This document shows positions 34,801-40,738 of a stretch of 64,000 bases of DNA, piece after piece; position 1 is the stretch's first letter; every line of letters starts with the position of its first letter. This DNA is from Asterias amurensis (Eukaryota; Echinodermata; Asteroidea; Forcipulatida; Asteriidae), in the NCBI RefSeq assembly GCF_032118995.1, contig NC_092650.1, forward strand, positions 18,037,501-18,101,500, in the 5' to 3' direction. A program made the position numbers and the translations under genes. The notes below the pieces were generated by a model, which saw only the letters and a list, made by a program, of their open reading frames with translations, ran no database searches and was not told the origin of the DNA.

Positions 34801-35106
34801 CACAGCTTACCAACTGAATCTACACAAGAAGCCTTTAAGATGTCAGAGTCCTCCGAAAATCCAGCTCCACGTCTTCAGGAAGAGCCTGATGAGCTGGCTT
34901 CAGACTCGGAATCCCTCCCGCAAGATGGTGAGGTAGAGGTATTAACCTCTCAGTCGCCAGAAGAAGCTGCATCTTGTGACGACGGAGAGGTAGGAAGGGA
35001 CTCAAATACAGAGGAGAGACTAAGTCAGGCTTCGTCAATATTGTCCTTGGCATCTGTTGGCTCAGCGGCTGCAGAAGAGGAGGATGTTCCCATGGTGGAA
35101 CCATAG
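16747..35106 (+). CDS. LRP12: LRP12/LRP3-like receptor: two CUB, five LDLa, one membrane span (full spliced gene)
   Basis: Joining 11 exons gives 898 residues with no phase conflict: 16747-16810, 22134-22178, 23614-23755, 24719-24915, 26141-26281, 27472-27657, 28625-28803, 29904-30057, 31280-31399, 33314-33550, 33875-35106. Order: signal peptide (about 1-36), CUB1 (41-149), LDLa1 (156-195), LDLa2 (210-250), CUB2 (255-369), LDLa3-5 (370-487), membrane helix (494-514), cytoplasmic tail (518-898). This is the layout of vertebrate LRP12 and LRP3, and the phrases [16 protein letters not shown] and REAPPSY at the membrane border also fit them. LDLa1, 2 and 5 keep the acidic calcium site; LDLa3 ([13 protein letters not shown]) has lost much of it and LDLa4 part of it. 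CUB2 lacks its second cysteine pair. The tail has PPSY (549-552), a likely NEDD4-type WW ligand, and a long acidic S/E-rich region that I cannot align to vertebrate relatives. Ligands are unknown. Whether it is LRP12, LRP3 or a pre-duplication ancestor cannot be decided here. Confidence 0.9.
16891..17133. mobile_element. Small inverted-repeat transposon with GGGTGCGTTYGTTTAGCTTC ends, copy 1
   Basis: The left end GGGTGCGTTTGTTTAGCTTC is mirrored by GAAGCTTAACGAACGCACCC on the right. Inside, repeated CCCCGGTCTGCCCCGG-type words are GC-rich. A second copy lies at 41536-41690. I could not fix a target duplication. Confidence 0.75.
17514..19243 (+). mobile_element. hAT-type non-autonomous transposon, copy 2, with 8-bp target duplications
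   Basis: The element occupies 17522-19235 (1,714 bp) and is nearly co-linear with 4076-5810. It starts CAACGTGTTAGCTAGGGAGC and ends CTGGCTAAGACACTG. The flanks ATGTAAAC (17514-17521) and TTGTAAAC (19236-19243) form an 8-bp duplication with one change. Differences from copy 1 include a few indels and a longer G homopolymer at about 19082-19101. Open frames such as 17609-17941 are not shared intact with copy 1 and do not resemble a transposase. Confidence 0.82.
19296..19490. mobile_element. About 190-bp inverted-repeat element
   Basis: The left end reads TATCTACTTGCCAGGTAGAG followed by TTTGTTCCTTAGAGAAC. The right end reads GTTCTCTAAAGAACAAACTC followed by TACCTGGCAAGTAGATA, its reverse complement with small differences. 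It lies just past the hAT copy 2, in intron 1 of the LRP12-like gene. Confidence 0.75.
19491..21425. other. Unassigned intron 1 sequence
   Basis: Contains a short GACGTCATGATGACGTCAT palindrome at about 19709-19730. Two related 100-bp stretches near 20475 and 20590 share CACAAATGGGTGACAGA. No exon or RNA gene is seen. Confidence 0.4.
21430..21690. repeat. ACATGTA/TGTATACATATG tandem repeats and a CA microsatellite
   Basis: Units of TACATGATGTAATGTATACA repeat at 21442-21510, with dense ACATGT self-complementary words. A (CA)n run follows at about 21671-21688. The 188-codon open frame that crosses the region reflects the repeat and is not supported as a gene. Confidence 0.75.
22134..22178 (+). 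CDS. LRP12: LRP12-like exon 2: signal peptide core
   Basis: A 45-bp micro-exon between TTTTTTTACAG and GTAACTTG. It supplies the hydrophobic stretch [14 protein letters not shown]. Phase 1 in and phase 1 out match exons 1 and 3, and likely cleavage is near EA|A at the exon 2/3 boundary. The exon is recognised only because it completes the signal peptide and keeps phase. Confidence 0.72.
22380..22744 (+). mobile_element. Family B element, complete copy
   Basis: TTAA at both ends. Ends read TTAAAGACACTGGACACTAT and AGTGTCCACTGCCATTAA. A poly-C run (about 22278-22295) lies just upstream. Confidence 0.8.
22815..22945. repeat. Dispersed repeat family G, copy 2
   Basis: Shares AAAGGGCACCAAGGCCAAGA, GACCAGCGCAACAGAGG and related words with 8385-8543 and 43140-43256. 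Confidence 0.5.
22950..23466. repeat. Possible inverted-repeat element with AGGCCTGGGCGAAT ends
   Basis: The left edge TTAGGCCTGGGCGAATTATT is loosely mirrored by ACTATTCGCCCAGCAC near 23447. AT-rich GGATATCCG/CGGATATTC words in the left part are self-complementary. The right edge is diverged, so this is tentative. The start of exon 3 is about 150 bp downstream. Confidence 0.4.
23614..23755 (+). CDS. LRP12: LRP12-like exon 3: first half of CUB1
   Basis: Encodes [20 protein letters not shown] followed by [16 protein letters not shown] and continuing to [16 protein letters not shown] and the C-x-W pair are the hallmark of the CUB N-terminal half. Acceptor TTGACAG|CA, donor ATAAG|GTTAGT. Confidence 0.92.
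23880..23970. repeat. Adjacent poly-T and poly-A runs (hairpin-forming)
   Basis: About 20 T, a short spacer and about 22 A, then T again. It is a low-complexity structure in intron 3 and prone to sequencing or assembly error. Confidence 0.7.
24190..24440 (+). mobile_element. LINE fragment: C-terminal end of a reverse-transcriptase protein
   Basis: The plus-strand frame encodes [19 protein letters not shown], then [12 protein letters not shown] and [13 protein letters not shown]. The pattern (A/T)APxLWNSLPxxIR...SFKxxLKTHLF is the common tail of CR1/L2/jockey-type retrotransposon proteins. The frame is open only locally and ends in a TTATTATT tail at about 24412-24430, typical of a LINE 3' end. 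It is 5'-truncated and sits in intron 3. Confidence 0.7.
24719..24915 (+). CDS. LRP12: LRP12-like exon 4: second half of CUB1
   Basis: Encodes [19 protein letters not shown] through [14 protein letters not shown] and ends KGFALEYYI. Its two cysteines complete the four-cysteine CUB set. Acceptor TCTCTTTTCCCAG, donor ATCA|GTGAGT. Confidence 0.92.
24957..25323 (+). mobile_element. Family B element interrupted by a family D element
   Basis: The outer parts are family B: AAAGGCACTG at the start, GACCAGTATTCTCACTTGGG after the interruption, and ACCTTTAA at the end. The middle (about 24972-25120) is a family D foldback with CTCGAGATTAAGGACAAGTT on one side and GTCCTAAGTCCTAAAAG on the other, ending TTTTGTGAAATC. 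The order implies that D entered B. Confidence 0.6.
25324..25984. other. Intron 4 sequence with weak family C similarity
   Basis: About 25486-25580 resembles family C (TCTGGGTACTATTTGTACAG, GTTTTTGAGAAATGAACAG). The rest is unassigned. Confidence 0.4.
25985..26098 (+). mobile_element. SINE tail fragment
   Basis: TGCCTGTGATATTTTCTTTC, a TTACTGAGTATACAGTGC word and GGGTATGGGTAAACAAA match the tRNA-like repeat at 30990-31190, which has ATGCCTGTGATATTTTT and GCTGAGTTTACAGTGCC. Just upstream, 25855-25880 carries GAACCCACGACCCTTGCAAT, the reverse complement of that repeat's box B region. Confidence 0.55.
26141..26281 (+). CDS. LRP12: LRP12-like exon 5: LDLa1
   Basis: One complete LDL-receptor class A module. 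The six cysteines and the acidic cluster DCFDGSDE are intact. Phases 1 and 1 are the usual arrangement for a mobile LDLa exon. Acceptor CAATCTGAAG|GT is weaker than its neighbours; donor GAAC|GTAGGT. Confidence 0.9.
26290..26585 (+). repeat. Local ~70-bp duplication and family B fragment
   Basis: AACGTAGGTTGAAATTTAAG with TAATCTCACTTGGYGTATCC is present twice (26280-26320 and 26334-26385). The next 200 bp match the inner part of family B (CAAAATAACAAACCTGG, GAAATTACCTC, ACTTCAG) without its ends. The first repeat includes the splice donor of exon 5. Confidence 0.55.
26601..26998 (+). mobile_element. tRNA-Leu-derived SINE, near full length
   Basis: The head GTGTCGTGGCCGAGCGGTTA has a canonical box A. 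A hairpin CACCA...TGGTG encloses TTCAAAC, giving anticodon CAA (Leu). GTGGTTCGATTCCCC serves as box B. The body has CTTGTGTCCTTAAGCAAGAC and GTAAAAGAACCCAGTGCACT. The tail GGCGCTTTATAAATATGG with TTATTATTATT resembles LINE tails. It is a retroposon, not a functional tRNA: the body continues for 300 bp and the acceptor stem is degenerate. Related copies are at 30274-30990 and, inverted, 35933-36213. Confidence 0.8.
27010..27260. repeat. Tandem ~57-bp repeat, four copies (family H)
   Basis: The unit contains CTTATCAGAAACTGGTTACC, AGCCAAAATTCCATATAAAA and TTTACATTCCCCC. It is repeated at about 27052, 27110, 27168 and 27222. Similar words occur in the family H elements at 28966-29290 and 40500-40738. 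Confidence 0.8.
27472..27657 (+). CDS. LRP12: LRP12-like exon 6: linker and LDLa2
   Basis: Starts with a Thr/Pro linker ([11 protein letters not shown]), then a full LDLa with the acidic cluster DCGDGQDE. It ends HSVCRHYYD, which carries the first cysteine of CUB2. Acceptor TTTCTTATTACAG, donor GATT|GTAAGG. Confidence 0.92.
27669..28110. mobile_element. Family C foldback element 12 bp past a splice donor
   Basis: CCCAAAACACAATGTCCACA and TGTTTTACTCATTTCTCAAA are the family C landmarks. The left (AATGAGTAAAACAAATAATT) and right (TTTGTTTTACTCATTTC) arms are complementary around a ~120 bp centre containing ACCAGTTATAC...TAGCTGGTTA. It begins 12 bases after the end of exon 6 (27657). Confidence 0.7.
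28111..28624. other. Intron 6, partial family C copy
   Basis: 28330-28460 resembles one arm of family C (TTAGTTTTGTTTATTTCTCA, GTAAGTTTTATGTAAATCTG). The remainder is a normal pyrimidine-rich approach to the exon 7 acceptor. Confidence 0.45.
28625..28803 (+). CDS. LRP12: LRP12-like exon 7: first part of CUB2
   Basis: Encodes [20 protein letters not shown] followed by CSWTLSV and [20 protein letters not shown] and the DYVxVFDG motif identify the domain. Acceptor CTCCAATCAG, donor GGG|GTAAGT in phase 0. Confidence 0.92.
28810..28947. mobile_element. ~140-bp foldback element, copy 2, 6 bp past a splice donor
   Basis: A diverged copy of 11501-11650: CAAGGTAAATTTCCAGTG on the left, TACCTGGTAAGTCTGCTGCC and ACCTAGAGTCCC on the right. 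The arms are less well matched than in the other copies. It starts 6 bases after exon 7 ends. Confidence 0.7.
28966..29290. repeat. Family H repeat, two copies in tandem
   Basis: Two similar ~160-bp stretches, each with GGTTACCAGCCAAACT, TGTGACTGGTA(C/T)CCTGCT and a GCTAAGCAG/TTAAGCAAG word. A relative lies at 40500-40738, and the short tandem unit at 27.05-27.26 kb is related. Confidence 0.6.
29386..29733 (-). mobile_element. Family B element, complete copy (reverse)
   Basis: TTAA at both ends. Ends read TTAAAGGCAGTGGACACTAT and AGTGTCCAGTGTCTTTAA. Inside, TCAAATTTTCACAGGTTTGT and GAGATACACCAAGTGAGAAG appear, the inverse of the copies at 15.8 and 22.4 kb. Confidence 0.8.
29904..30057 (+). 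CDS. LRP12: LRP12-like exon 8: second part of CUB2
   Basis: Encodes [15 protein letters not shown] through [20 protein letters not shown]. The pattern (V/I)FHTDxSxxxxGFxxTY is the standard CUB C-terminal half. The usual third and fourth cysteines are absent, so CUB2 has one disulfide. NVT is a possible N-glycosylation site. Acceptor GTATTTTTAG, donor AAAG|GTAAAT. Confidence 0.9.
30274..30990 (+). mobile_element. tRNA-Leu-derived SINE split by a family A element
   Basis: The first part (30274-30373) has GTGTCATGGTCAAGCGGATA and CAGTGTGGGTTCCAGTCC. The second part (30758-30990) resumes with TTAAGCAAAACACTTGAGTA and runs to CGGTGCACTTATC and a TATATAAGC tail. The intact relative at 26601-26998 reads GTCCTTAAGCAAGACAC across the break, proving that 30370-30761 is inserted. 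Confidence 0.82.
30370..30761. mobile_element. Family A foldback element (copy 1) inserted at TTAA
   Basis: Flanked by TTAA on both sides. The ends are AAGGAACATGTTGCCTTGG and CCAAGGCAACGCGTTCCTT. Nearly the whole element is a stem: GCATATGGTTAGAAAGATG pairs with the inverse near 30690, and the centre GGGAGTCAAATTATTGACTC is a perfect short hairpin. Because the host SINE site is known, the duplication is TTAA, or TA within it; the palindromic site cannot separate these. TTAA would suggest piggyBac-type and TA Tc1/mariner-type mobilisation. No coding sequence. Confidence 0.85.
30995..31190 (+). mobile_element. tRNA-derived SINE, second type
   Basis: The tRNA-like head has TAGTCTGGTTGGTAAGACAC (box A-like) and GGGTCGTGGGTTTGAATCAC (box B). 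The tail includes GTGCTGAGTTTACAGTGCC and a GGGTAAAAAAC stretch. It is not a true tRNA because the body continues. A tail fragment of the same family is at 25985-26098. Confidence 0.65.
31280..31399 (+). CDS. LRP12: LRP12-like exon 9: LDLa3 with degenerate calcium site
   Basis: One six-cysteine LDLa module. The normally acidic cluster reads [13 protein letters not shown]: two calcium-ligand positions are replaced, so binding is probably weak or lost. Phases 1 and 1. Acceptor TTTACTCCCCAG, donor CAAA|GTAAGA. Confidence 0.88.
31400..32018. other. Unassigned intron 9 sequence
   Basis: T-rich stretches and no recognised repeat. A 120-codon open frame at 31516-31878 has no domain. Confidence 0.4.
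32019..32634. mobile_element. Family D element containing a LINE tail and a family A element
   Basis: The left end (32019-32098) has CACAAAGAGTAGGGACTATT and AACTAGTCCTAGGAGATAT. The right end (32568-32634) has GGCTAGTCCTAAGTTAGGAC and GAAATCCACCCTT. Between lie a short LINE-type tail (about 32105-32186, AAGCGCTTTATAAATGC) and a family A copy (32187-32565). Confidence 0.7.
32187..32565. mobile_element. Family A foldback element, copy 2
   Basis: The ends are TTAAAGGGACACGTTGCCTT and AAACGTGTTCCTTTA, and the centre is CGGCCATTTATGGGCCATAAATGG. The left flank is TTAA and the right flank TTTAG, so either TA is the true target duplication or the right site has mutated. It is inserted into the tail of a LINE/SINE fragment. 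Confidence 0.8.
32635..33090 (+). mobile_element. Family F repeat followed by a LINE 3' tail
   Basis: 32635-32740 matches family F (ATGGGCCAGTCACATTCCTG, TCTTTCTCAGCTCCATGGGG). From about 32865 the plus frame reads [16 protein letters not shown] with a frame slip, a diverged version of the LINE protein tail. It ends in CAGCGCTTTGATCTGTG, GGCACTATATAAATACC and an ATTATTATT run. Confidence 0.55.
33105..33250 (+). mobile_element. Degenerate tRNA-derived SINE
   Basis: GAGCTCACTTGGTATAGTGC and CATTGGTTCAAATCCCGCTG are degenerate box A and box B. The preceding TGACTAGAGTGGGATTTGAA is an inverted copy of the same box B, so the element is self-complementary or composed of two opposed fragments. Confidence 0.5.
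33314..33550 (+). CDS. LRP12: LRP12-like exon 10: LDLa4 and LDLa5
   Basis: Two consecutive six-cysteine LDLa modules in one exon. LDLa4 has [16 protein letters not shown], a partly lost calcium site; LDLa5 has [16 protein letters not shown], near canonical. Acceptor AATACGTTAG, donor TGCT|GTAAGT. Confidence 0.92.
33551..33874. other. Intron 10
   Basis: A 324-bp intron with no repeat recognised. The exon 11 acceptor is GAATTCTCTTTCAG. Confidence 0.7.
33875..35106 (+). CDS. LRP12: LRP12-like exon 11: membrane span and entire cytoplasmic tail
   Basis: Encodes about 409 residues. The membrane helix is [20 protein letters not shown], followed by CTCKLYQLH, probable palmitoylation-type cysteines at the inner face. 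The [15 protein letters not shown] segment resembles vertebrate LRP12/LRP3. The rest is acidic and rich in S, E, P and T (for instance [20 protein letters not shown] and repeated GEVE phrases), probably disordered, ending VPMVEP. The stop is TAG at 35104-35106. Confidence 0.93.
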
Positions 35107-35932
35107 AAAACTATGCATAATTTTTTTAAAGGAGTTTTTTGAGAGTCTCCTGTGAGTGAGACTTGATAATGCTCTGGCACTTTTTTAACCCTGACCCCAA
35201 ACGGCATTTGAACCTACCACACTTTATCAAGTTCTTTCAAGTAGCAGCCCAGCTATCATGAAACCTGTAGACCCCAGATTTGTCAGGCATAAACTGCATA
35301 CCTTGTACTTAAAATAATATGCTGTTGGAAATTGATAGATTTCAAGGGCTTTCCAATGTTTCAATGAGTATAATCCTGTAGTCAAATGGAAATGTTCAGG
35401 TGCATATCACGGCAACATTTCATGGCTCTGCTAACCGCCGAATTCTGCGCTTATGATCACAATTTTTAGCTTGCACGGCAAGCGCCGAATTTCTGTGCCA
35501 GCTGTGTAAGAGTAGGATGCCTAATTATGTGGAGAACGCACATGCATAAACCAAAATTCCCCGCCAACCCGTGAATTGCGCTTGACGTAAGCGTGGAATT
35601 CCCTGCTACCACAAGCGTTGATTCTTTGCTAACAATAAGAAGGGCCATGAAACTGGGCCCAGTTTATGCAGTGAAGGATAATGAGTAATTAAGCACAGGG
35701 CTTCTTGTGCTGTGTGTTGAGAATATTTTTGATAATTCTTAAATTTTACTATTTCGAGGAAACACTATGTTTATTGAAATGTATTCAGATATCAATCTGT
35801 ATATAGCTACACATGGGCATTAAATGTGTAACTTTAATCTAGGCAGATGTACTCAGAGTTGTGGGCATCACACATTGCAATGGTTGCATCCCTGGAATCA
35901 CATTTAATAATAGTAATTGTAATAGTACTAGG
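35107..35932 (+). other. LRP12: Probable 3' untranslated region of the LRP12-like gene
   Basis: Follows the stop without any further exon. A variant polyadenylation hexamer ATTAAA lies at 35819-35824 and an AATAAA at 36991-36996. Which one is used cannot be told from sequence. Confidence 0.45.
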
Positions 35933-36213
35933 TTCTTATATAGCGCTTTGTCACACCCCCAGGGGCATATCAAAGCGCTCAGTATCTTTCCCTGCAAGGT
36001 GTGTTGAGCTACGTTTATGAGGTATGAGACCTTACAGATAGCACCTTATGGTTTACAAGGTGCTGTGGCGCAATATGCTGCTGCTCAGACCAGGAACACC
36101 AGGGCGAACACCCTTCTCTTTATGAGAAGTGCACTGTTTTTTTTTAACATTCATTACACAACACGGGACCAACGGCTTTAGGTTCCATCTGAAGGATGCA
36201 GCAATAATGGTGT
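35933..36213 (-). mobile_element. tRNA-Leu-derived SINE, 5'-truncated, inverted
   Basis: Reverse orientation of the SINE body at 26601-26998: TATATAGCGCTTTGTCACAC near the start (its tail), then CACCTTATGGTTTACAAGGT, AACACCAGGGCGAACACC and GGACCAACGGCTTTAGGTTC. The tRNA-like head is missing. It may be part of a long 3' untranslated region. Confidence 0.7.
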
Positions 36214-36465
36214 ACTATGGCAATTGGGTTTGGTTTCTGAATTGGTTTTGAGCTCTTTCTTTGTGTATATCATGCAGGAATTGTAGTTCAACTTCATCCC
36301 CTTTTTCCCCTCGGAATTCAATTCACAATGTAATGGGAAAATTATAGGTAGAACAGTAGAACAGTTAGAATCGGGCTAAAAAGTAAAGATAAAGTGTTGA
36401 ACATCGGTGATGCTGTGGAGGGGTCCATGAGAAAGCACAGCTTGTGATAATAATAACTAGTGTTT

Positions 36466-36640
36466 TAAAGCGCATTTCACAATAACCAGTTTTATTTATG
36501 CCCTGGTCATTGGGCCACTAACATGCATTTTTAAATCTTTCTCAGCTCCCTGGGGAGTATACAACCTGGGCAACTGTAAAGTCTTTTTCATACACAATAA
36601 GATTGACCCTCGCATGTACCCATTTATACCCCTGGGTTCG
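36466..36640. repeat. Dispersed repeat family F, copy 3
   Basis: AAGCGCATTTCACAATAACC, GGTCATTGGGCCACTAACAT, TCTCAGCTCCCTGGGGAGTA and TTTATACCCCTGGGTTCG follow the same order as 463-715. Confidence 0.6.
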
Positions 36641-37430
36641 CTAAGGGTGTGGCCCCCTGTGGTGTGGTCCCCCTGAGGGTGTGGTCCCCTGAGCATGCAT
36701 GGGCACAAGTCGAGCAATTATCAAACCATGATCAAACCCATGATCGAACCAAGTTATCATCAACCTTAAAGTTTATATGTTTGATTTTGGTTCAACATGT
36801 GTATGTATGTGTACACAGTGCGGCTGCTCTTCCAGTGTAAACACTCATTGTGTGCAGTCCCTTTTTCTCGGGGTCAACATAAATGAAGTGGTTTGTGTAC
36901 ATACCGTACATGCATGCATCGCTTCCATGCCCGTGCATACAACATTTATAGCAGCTCGCATCAATGCTTGAAGGTCGACAGAGCTTGGTAAATAAAGTAG
37001 CGGCACAATGAGGTCTACCAGTACCAATTGTGTTATCTTCTGCACATTAGAATTGCCATTCTCAAACAAAATTTTCCTGATTTTTTGTTTTTTTAAGGAT
37101 TGAAGCGATTGAGACGAAACAAAATCCCCATTGATAAGTACTGTTACAGTGGCAAATTCTTAGTGCAGATAACAACAATCTTAGGGATGCACCCTGCTAG
37201 AAAATTGATGATTTTTAGGGCCTCAGAACATTGTCTTAGACTGCTTTGAGAGCACTAGGAAAGGGGTAGCAACGTTGCCTAATTGTGACCTTTGGGTAGT
37301 TGACTTGCAACTTGAGGGAATTTTGGATGACATAGGCCCTGAAATAGATGGTCCTGTTTGCCGTGAGGTGTAGGGTTTATACAAGATTGATGCTCAAACA
37401 TTTGGAAATTTACACTCTGGCTGGTAACCT
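36641..37430. other. Unassigned intergenic DNA
   Basis: Includes short CCCC(C)TGAGGGTGTGG repeats at about 36645-36690. No gene is seen. Confidence 0.4.
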
Positions 37431-37811
37431 TTAAAGGAACACGTTGCCTTGGATCGGACGAGTTGGTCTATAAAAAAGCGTTTGTAACCGTTTGTTTAGA
37501 AATGCATATGGTTGGAAAGATAATTTTAAAGTAGAATACAATGATCCACACAAGTTTGCCTCGAAATTGCGTGGTTTTTCTTTTACTGTGCGAACTAACA
37601 CGGTCGGCCATTTATGGGAGTCAAAAATTTGACTCCCATAAATGGCCGACCGTGTTAGTCGACGAGGTTTAAGGAAAACCGTGCAATTTCGAGGCATGTT
37701 TGTGTGGATCATTGTATTCTACTTTTACAGCATCTTTCTACCCATATGCATATTATAACAAACGCTTTTCAAAGACCAACTCGACCCATCCAAGGCAACG
37801 TGTTCCTTTAA
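37431..37811. mobile_element. Family A foldback element, copy 3
   Basis: TTAA on both sides. The ends are AAGGAACACGTTGCCTTGG and CCAAGGCAACGTGTTCCTT. The centre has GGCCATTTATGGGAGTC and its complement around CAAAAATTTGAC. It is the best-preserved copy; the transcript of either strand could form a hairpin of roughly 190 bp. Confidence 0.85.
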
Positions 37812-37944
37812 ATGCTTTATTTGCTCAGTACATGTAGATGTTGGCGTTGTTTATGAGCCTGTTTGAAATTGGCACCGAGGTTCGATTTAATAAACACACT
37901 TCAGTTGGTCATGGCAACAAAGGGTTCATTGGGTCCGAAGGTTT

Positions 37945-38103
37945 GTACTGCCAATTGTTGATTCTACTGCCAATGGTTATGTGGTTGATTCTACTGCCAA
38001 TGGTTATGTGGTTGATTCTACTGCCAATGGTTATGTGGTTGATTCTACTGCCAATGGTTATGTGGTTGATCCTACTGCCAATGGTTATGTGGTTGATTCT
38101 CGG
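37945..38103. repeat. 27-bp tandem repeat, about 5.5 copies
   Basis: The unit contains TTGATTCTACTGCCAATGGT and ends TATGTGG. Copies are almost identical, with one T-to-C change in the fifth. Because the unit is a multiple of three the frame stays open (repeating LPMVMWLI), but there is no other coding evidence. Confidence 0.9.
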
Positions 38104-38185
38104 AATGGTACTCCATTATTGCTGTGTTAAACAATTCTTGTAGTAGAAGTGAAAAACCTCTCTGAGGTTGCTCTTGTGTTCCCCG

Positions 38186-38560
38186 TTTGAAGGCACTGGA
38201 CACATTTGATAATTGTCATCGACCAGTATTCTCACTTGGTGTGTCACAACATACATGTATGCATAAAATAACAAGTATGTGAAAAGTTGGACTCAATTGG
38301 TAAATCTGAGTTGCAAGAGAATTTAAATGAAAAATGAAACGCCCTTGTTTCACAAATGTGTGTACTTTCAGATGCATAATAAAAGGCTTCAGGCCTGGAG
38401 TTTTTTAATATTTGAATGAGAAATTACCTCTTTCTCAAGAATGTGTTCACAATGATTGCTCACAATGTTTAATAATATTAACAGCCCTCTTCCGCTCGTT
38501 ACAATAGTTTTTATGCCAACAATTATTTTTAATAATTACCAAAAGTGTACATGCTTTTAA
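38186..38560 (+). mobile_element. Family B element, diverged copy
   Basis: Starts TTTGAAGGCACTGGACACAT and ends AAAAGTGTACATGCTTTTAA. The internal GCATAAAATAACAAGTATG and GAAATTACCTCTTTCTCAAG are present. Confidence 0.7.
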
Positions 38561-39271
38561 GCTGTTCATGAAGAAGTGAAAAACATCAGAGATTACCCTA
38601 TTCCATGTGTAAAAGCAGTCTGCCACCTGTCACAAGAAAAATGGACAATAGTGTATGTAGACGTGACTAATGGAAGCTCTACGTGCCCGAAACCAAATAC
38701 TTGTTGACTTGGTGATGCCTTTTGTCAACGGCCGTGCGTCCTTCTATTCATTCAGCTTCTAATCCTTAGGTTTTGTGAAATGAGTTAAGCGAAGTCTGTT
38801 GGAATGTTTTGGGCTCTCAAAAAAAAAAATGAAAGTTGTGGAAATGGGACAAGGTTGAAAAACAAGAATTGTTGGAACTAAAGTGATCAGACTTCAGTCG
38901 TGAACATTTTGACGGTTGTAACCTTTCAAGTGAACCAGAATTAAAAGGGTCTGGTTTTGTTTCGGTGATGACTCTGAAAGTGAATGGCAATACAAACCTA
39001 CTTGGTAAGACATGCAACAGCTTTGGTTAGAATAATGCAGCTATGGAAACTACACTTTGAAGTACTGCGTTTGTGGAAAAATATATCACTTTTTATCACC
39101 CAAAATTGATTCTGAGAAGCATTACTGAATGTCACGTTTCTCAGATTATGTATTCCTATCGCAGACTATTCTTCATGCATAGGGCTCAGCTTAACTGCTC
39201 CCGATTTTTGGCAATAATTATATCAAAAACCCTACCACCTTTTTAAAATGGTAAATCTACAACAATTTAGA
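38561..39271. other. Unassigned intergenic DNA
   Basis: No exon, RNA or recognised repeat. Confidence 0.4.
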
Positions 39272-39432
39272 ATTGAAAGAGTGTGACGAGGTGTTTTCTT
39301 CTTCATTATTATCTTGCAAATGCGATGACCGATTCAGCTCAAATTTTCACAGGTTTGTTGTTTTATGCATATGAGATACACCTATTGAGAATACTGGTCT
39401 TTGACAATACAAATAATGTCCACTGCCTTTAA
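39272..39432 (-). mobile_element. Family B element, truncated copy (reverse)
   Basis: Contains TCTTCATTATTATCTTGCAA, GCTCAAATTTTCACAGGTTT and the terminus ATGTCCACTGCCTTTAA. The other half is missing. Confidence 0.65.
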
Positions 39433-40122
39433 TATGCGCCATCTGGTTCAAGGAGTAGGTTGCAAATACACGTTGTCATCTACGACTCGGACGCGTGCTG
39501 CAACGAGCGCTGAAATATACAAATCTGCCGCTTGAACAAGATTGCGCAAGTAACTGTGAAAGTGCTCGTTGCAAAAAAAAGTGAATCACAAAAAGCCAAA
39601 CCAAATATACATGGAAATCTTAATTAAACTCTGGTTTTATCATTTTGAGACTGTAATTATTTTTTTTCTCGACTATGAACTCTATAACCAGGTTACTATA
39701 CTTTATTCATTAAGTATTCATGATGTTTCTTTGTCATTAATGCTGTTCGTTATTATTACTATTGTTATTTTGTTTATGACATTTTGAAGAACTACTATTT
39801 CATTGCACATTCAACGTTTATAAGCAAACGCAACTAAGGGGATAGTATTTGAGGGACGTCTAGTTTTGACGTCTGCTGGATGGGCGGAAAACTGATTTCT
39901 TTGAATGCCAAACCAATGTTAAAGGGGAGGAGGGGATACCTTGGTAATTACTCAGGAAAAAAATAACAATCATATTATCTTACTTGGTGAGCACACTGCA
40001 GCTGTTGATACTGTATACCATAACCATGTTGAGAAACGATTCCCTTTTATAATGTAGTTAGTTTTAGAGAAAGGGATTTATCATTTAAAATATTATCAAT
40101 CTGAGAAACGTTTCATGTGTAT
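39433..40122. other. Unassigned intergenic DNA
   Basis: AT-rich. The 72-codon open frame at 39569-39787 is hydrophobic without domain support. Confidence 0.4.
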
Positions 40123-40262
40123 TTCTTTGGAGCGCTCGGTGGCAGCAGACTTACCGGGTAAATGTCCATTGTTTACGAAGTTCTGAGCATGCGCACATTA
40201 CCGAGCACAATGGATTTTACCCGGTAAGTCTGCTGCCACCAAGCGTCCCAAAAGTCTCCCAC
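40123..40262. mobile_element. ~140-bp foldback element, copy 3
   Basis: Left GGTGGCAGCAGACTTACCGG, right CCGGTAAGTCTGCTGCCACC, with the GAGCATGCGCACATTACCGAG centre shared with 11501-11650. The right end CGTCCCAAAAGTCTCCCA is intact; the left end is diverged. Confidence 0.8.
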
Positions 40263-40499
40263 TACGGATTATTCTTTCTGCCTAGATATTAAACATTCAA
40301 AAATTCAAATCTAAAAAATGTCGACGATATCTCAAAAGCTGTTGATCCTTTTGAGACGAAATTTTCACAGGTTAAGTTTTGTATATTCTACACCCATATG
40401 GGATTAAAAGAACCAAACAGTTCCGAAAACCAAAGGTTAAATGTTGCATTTGAGCTGTGTTCGAATCAGGAGATTTTGGCTATGGCTACGTATTTCCAG

Positions 40500-40738
40500 C
40501 TACCAGAGCCCAATTTCATAGTCTAGAGACAAAATTTTGCTGTTAAGCAAAAAAAATCCTTGCTTAGTAAAATCAGATTACCGGCCAAGACTCCACTCAA
40601 TTGTTATGCTAAGTAAACAACAGCTAACTACCAGTCACTAGCAAAGTATATGGCATACATTTTTGGCCAGATGTGTAAAATAAGCAAGCTGTTTTCGTGC
40701 TTAATTAATTTTTAAACAGTTCTATGAAATTGGCCCCT
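40500..40738. repeat. Family H repeat
   Basis: Starts CCAGAGCCCAATTTCATAG and ends GTTCTATGAAATTGGCCCCT, a short inverted terminal pair. GCTTAGTAAAATCAGATTAC and CTAACTACCAGTCACTAGC relate it to 28966-29290. Confidence 0.6.
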
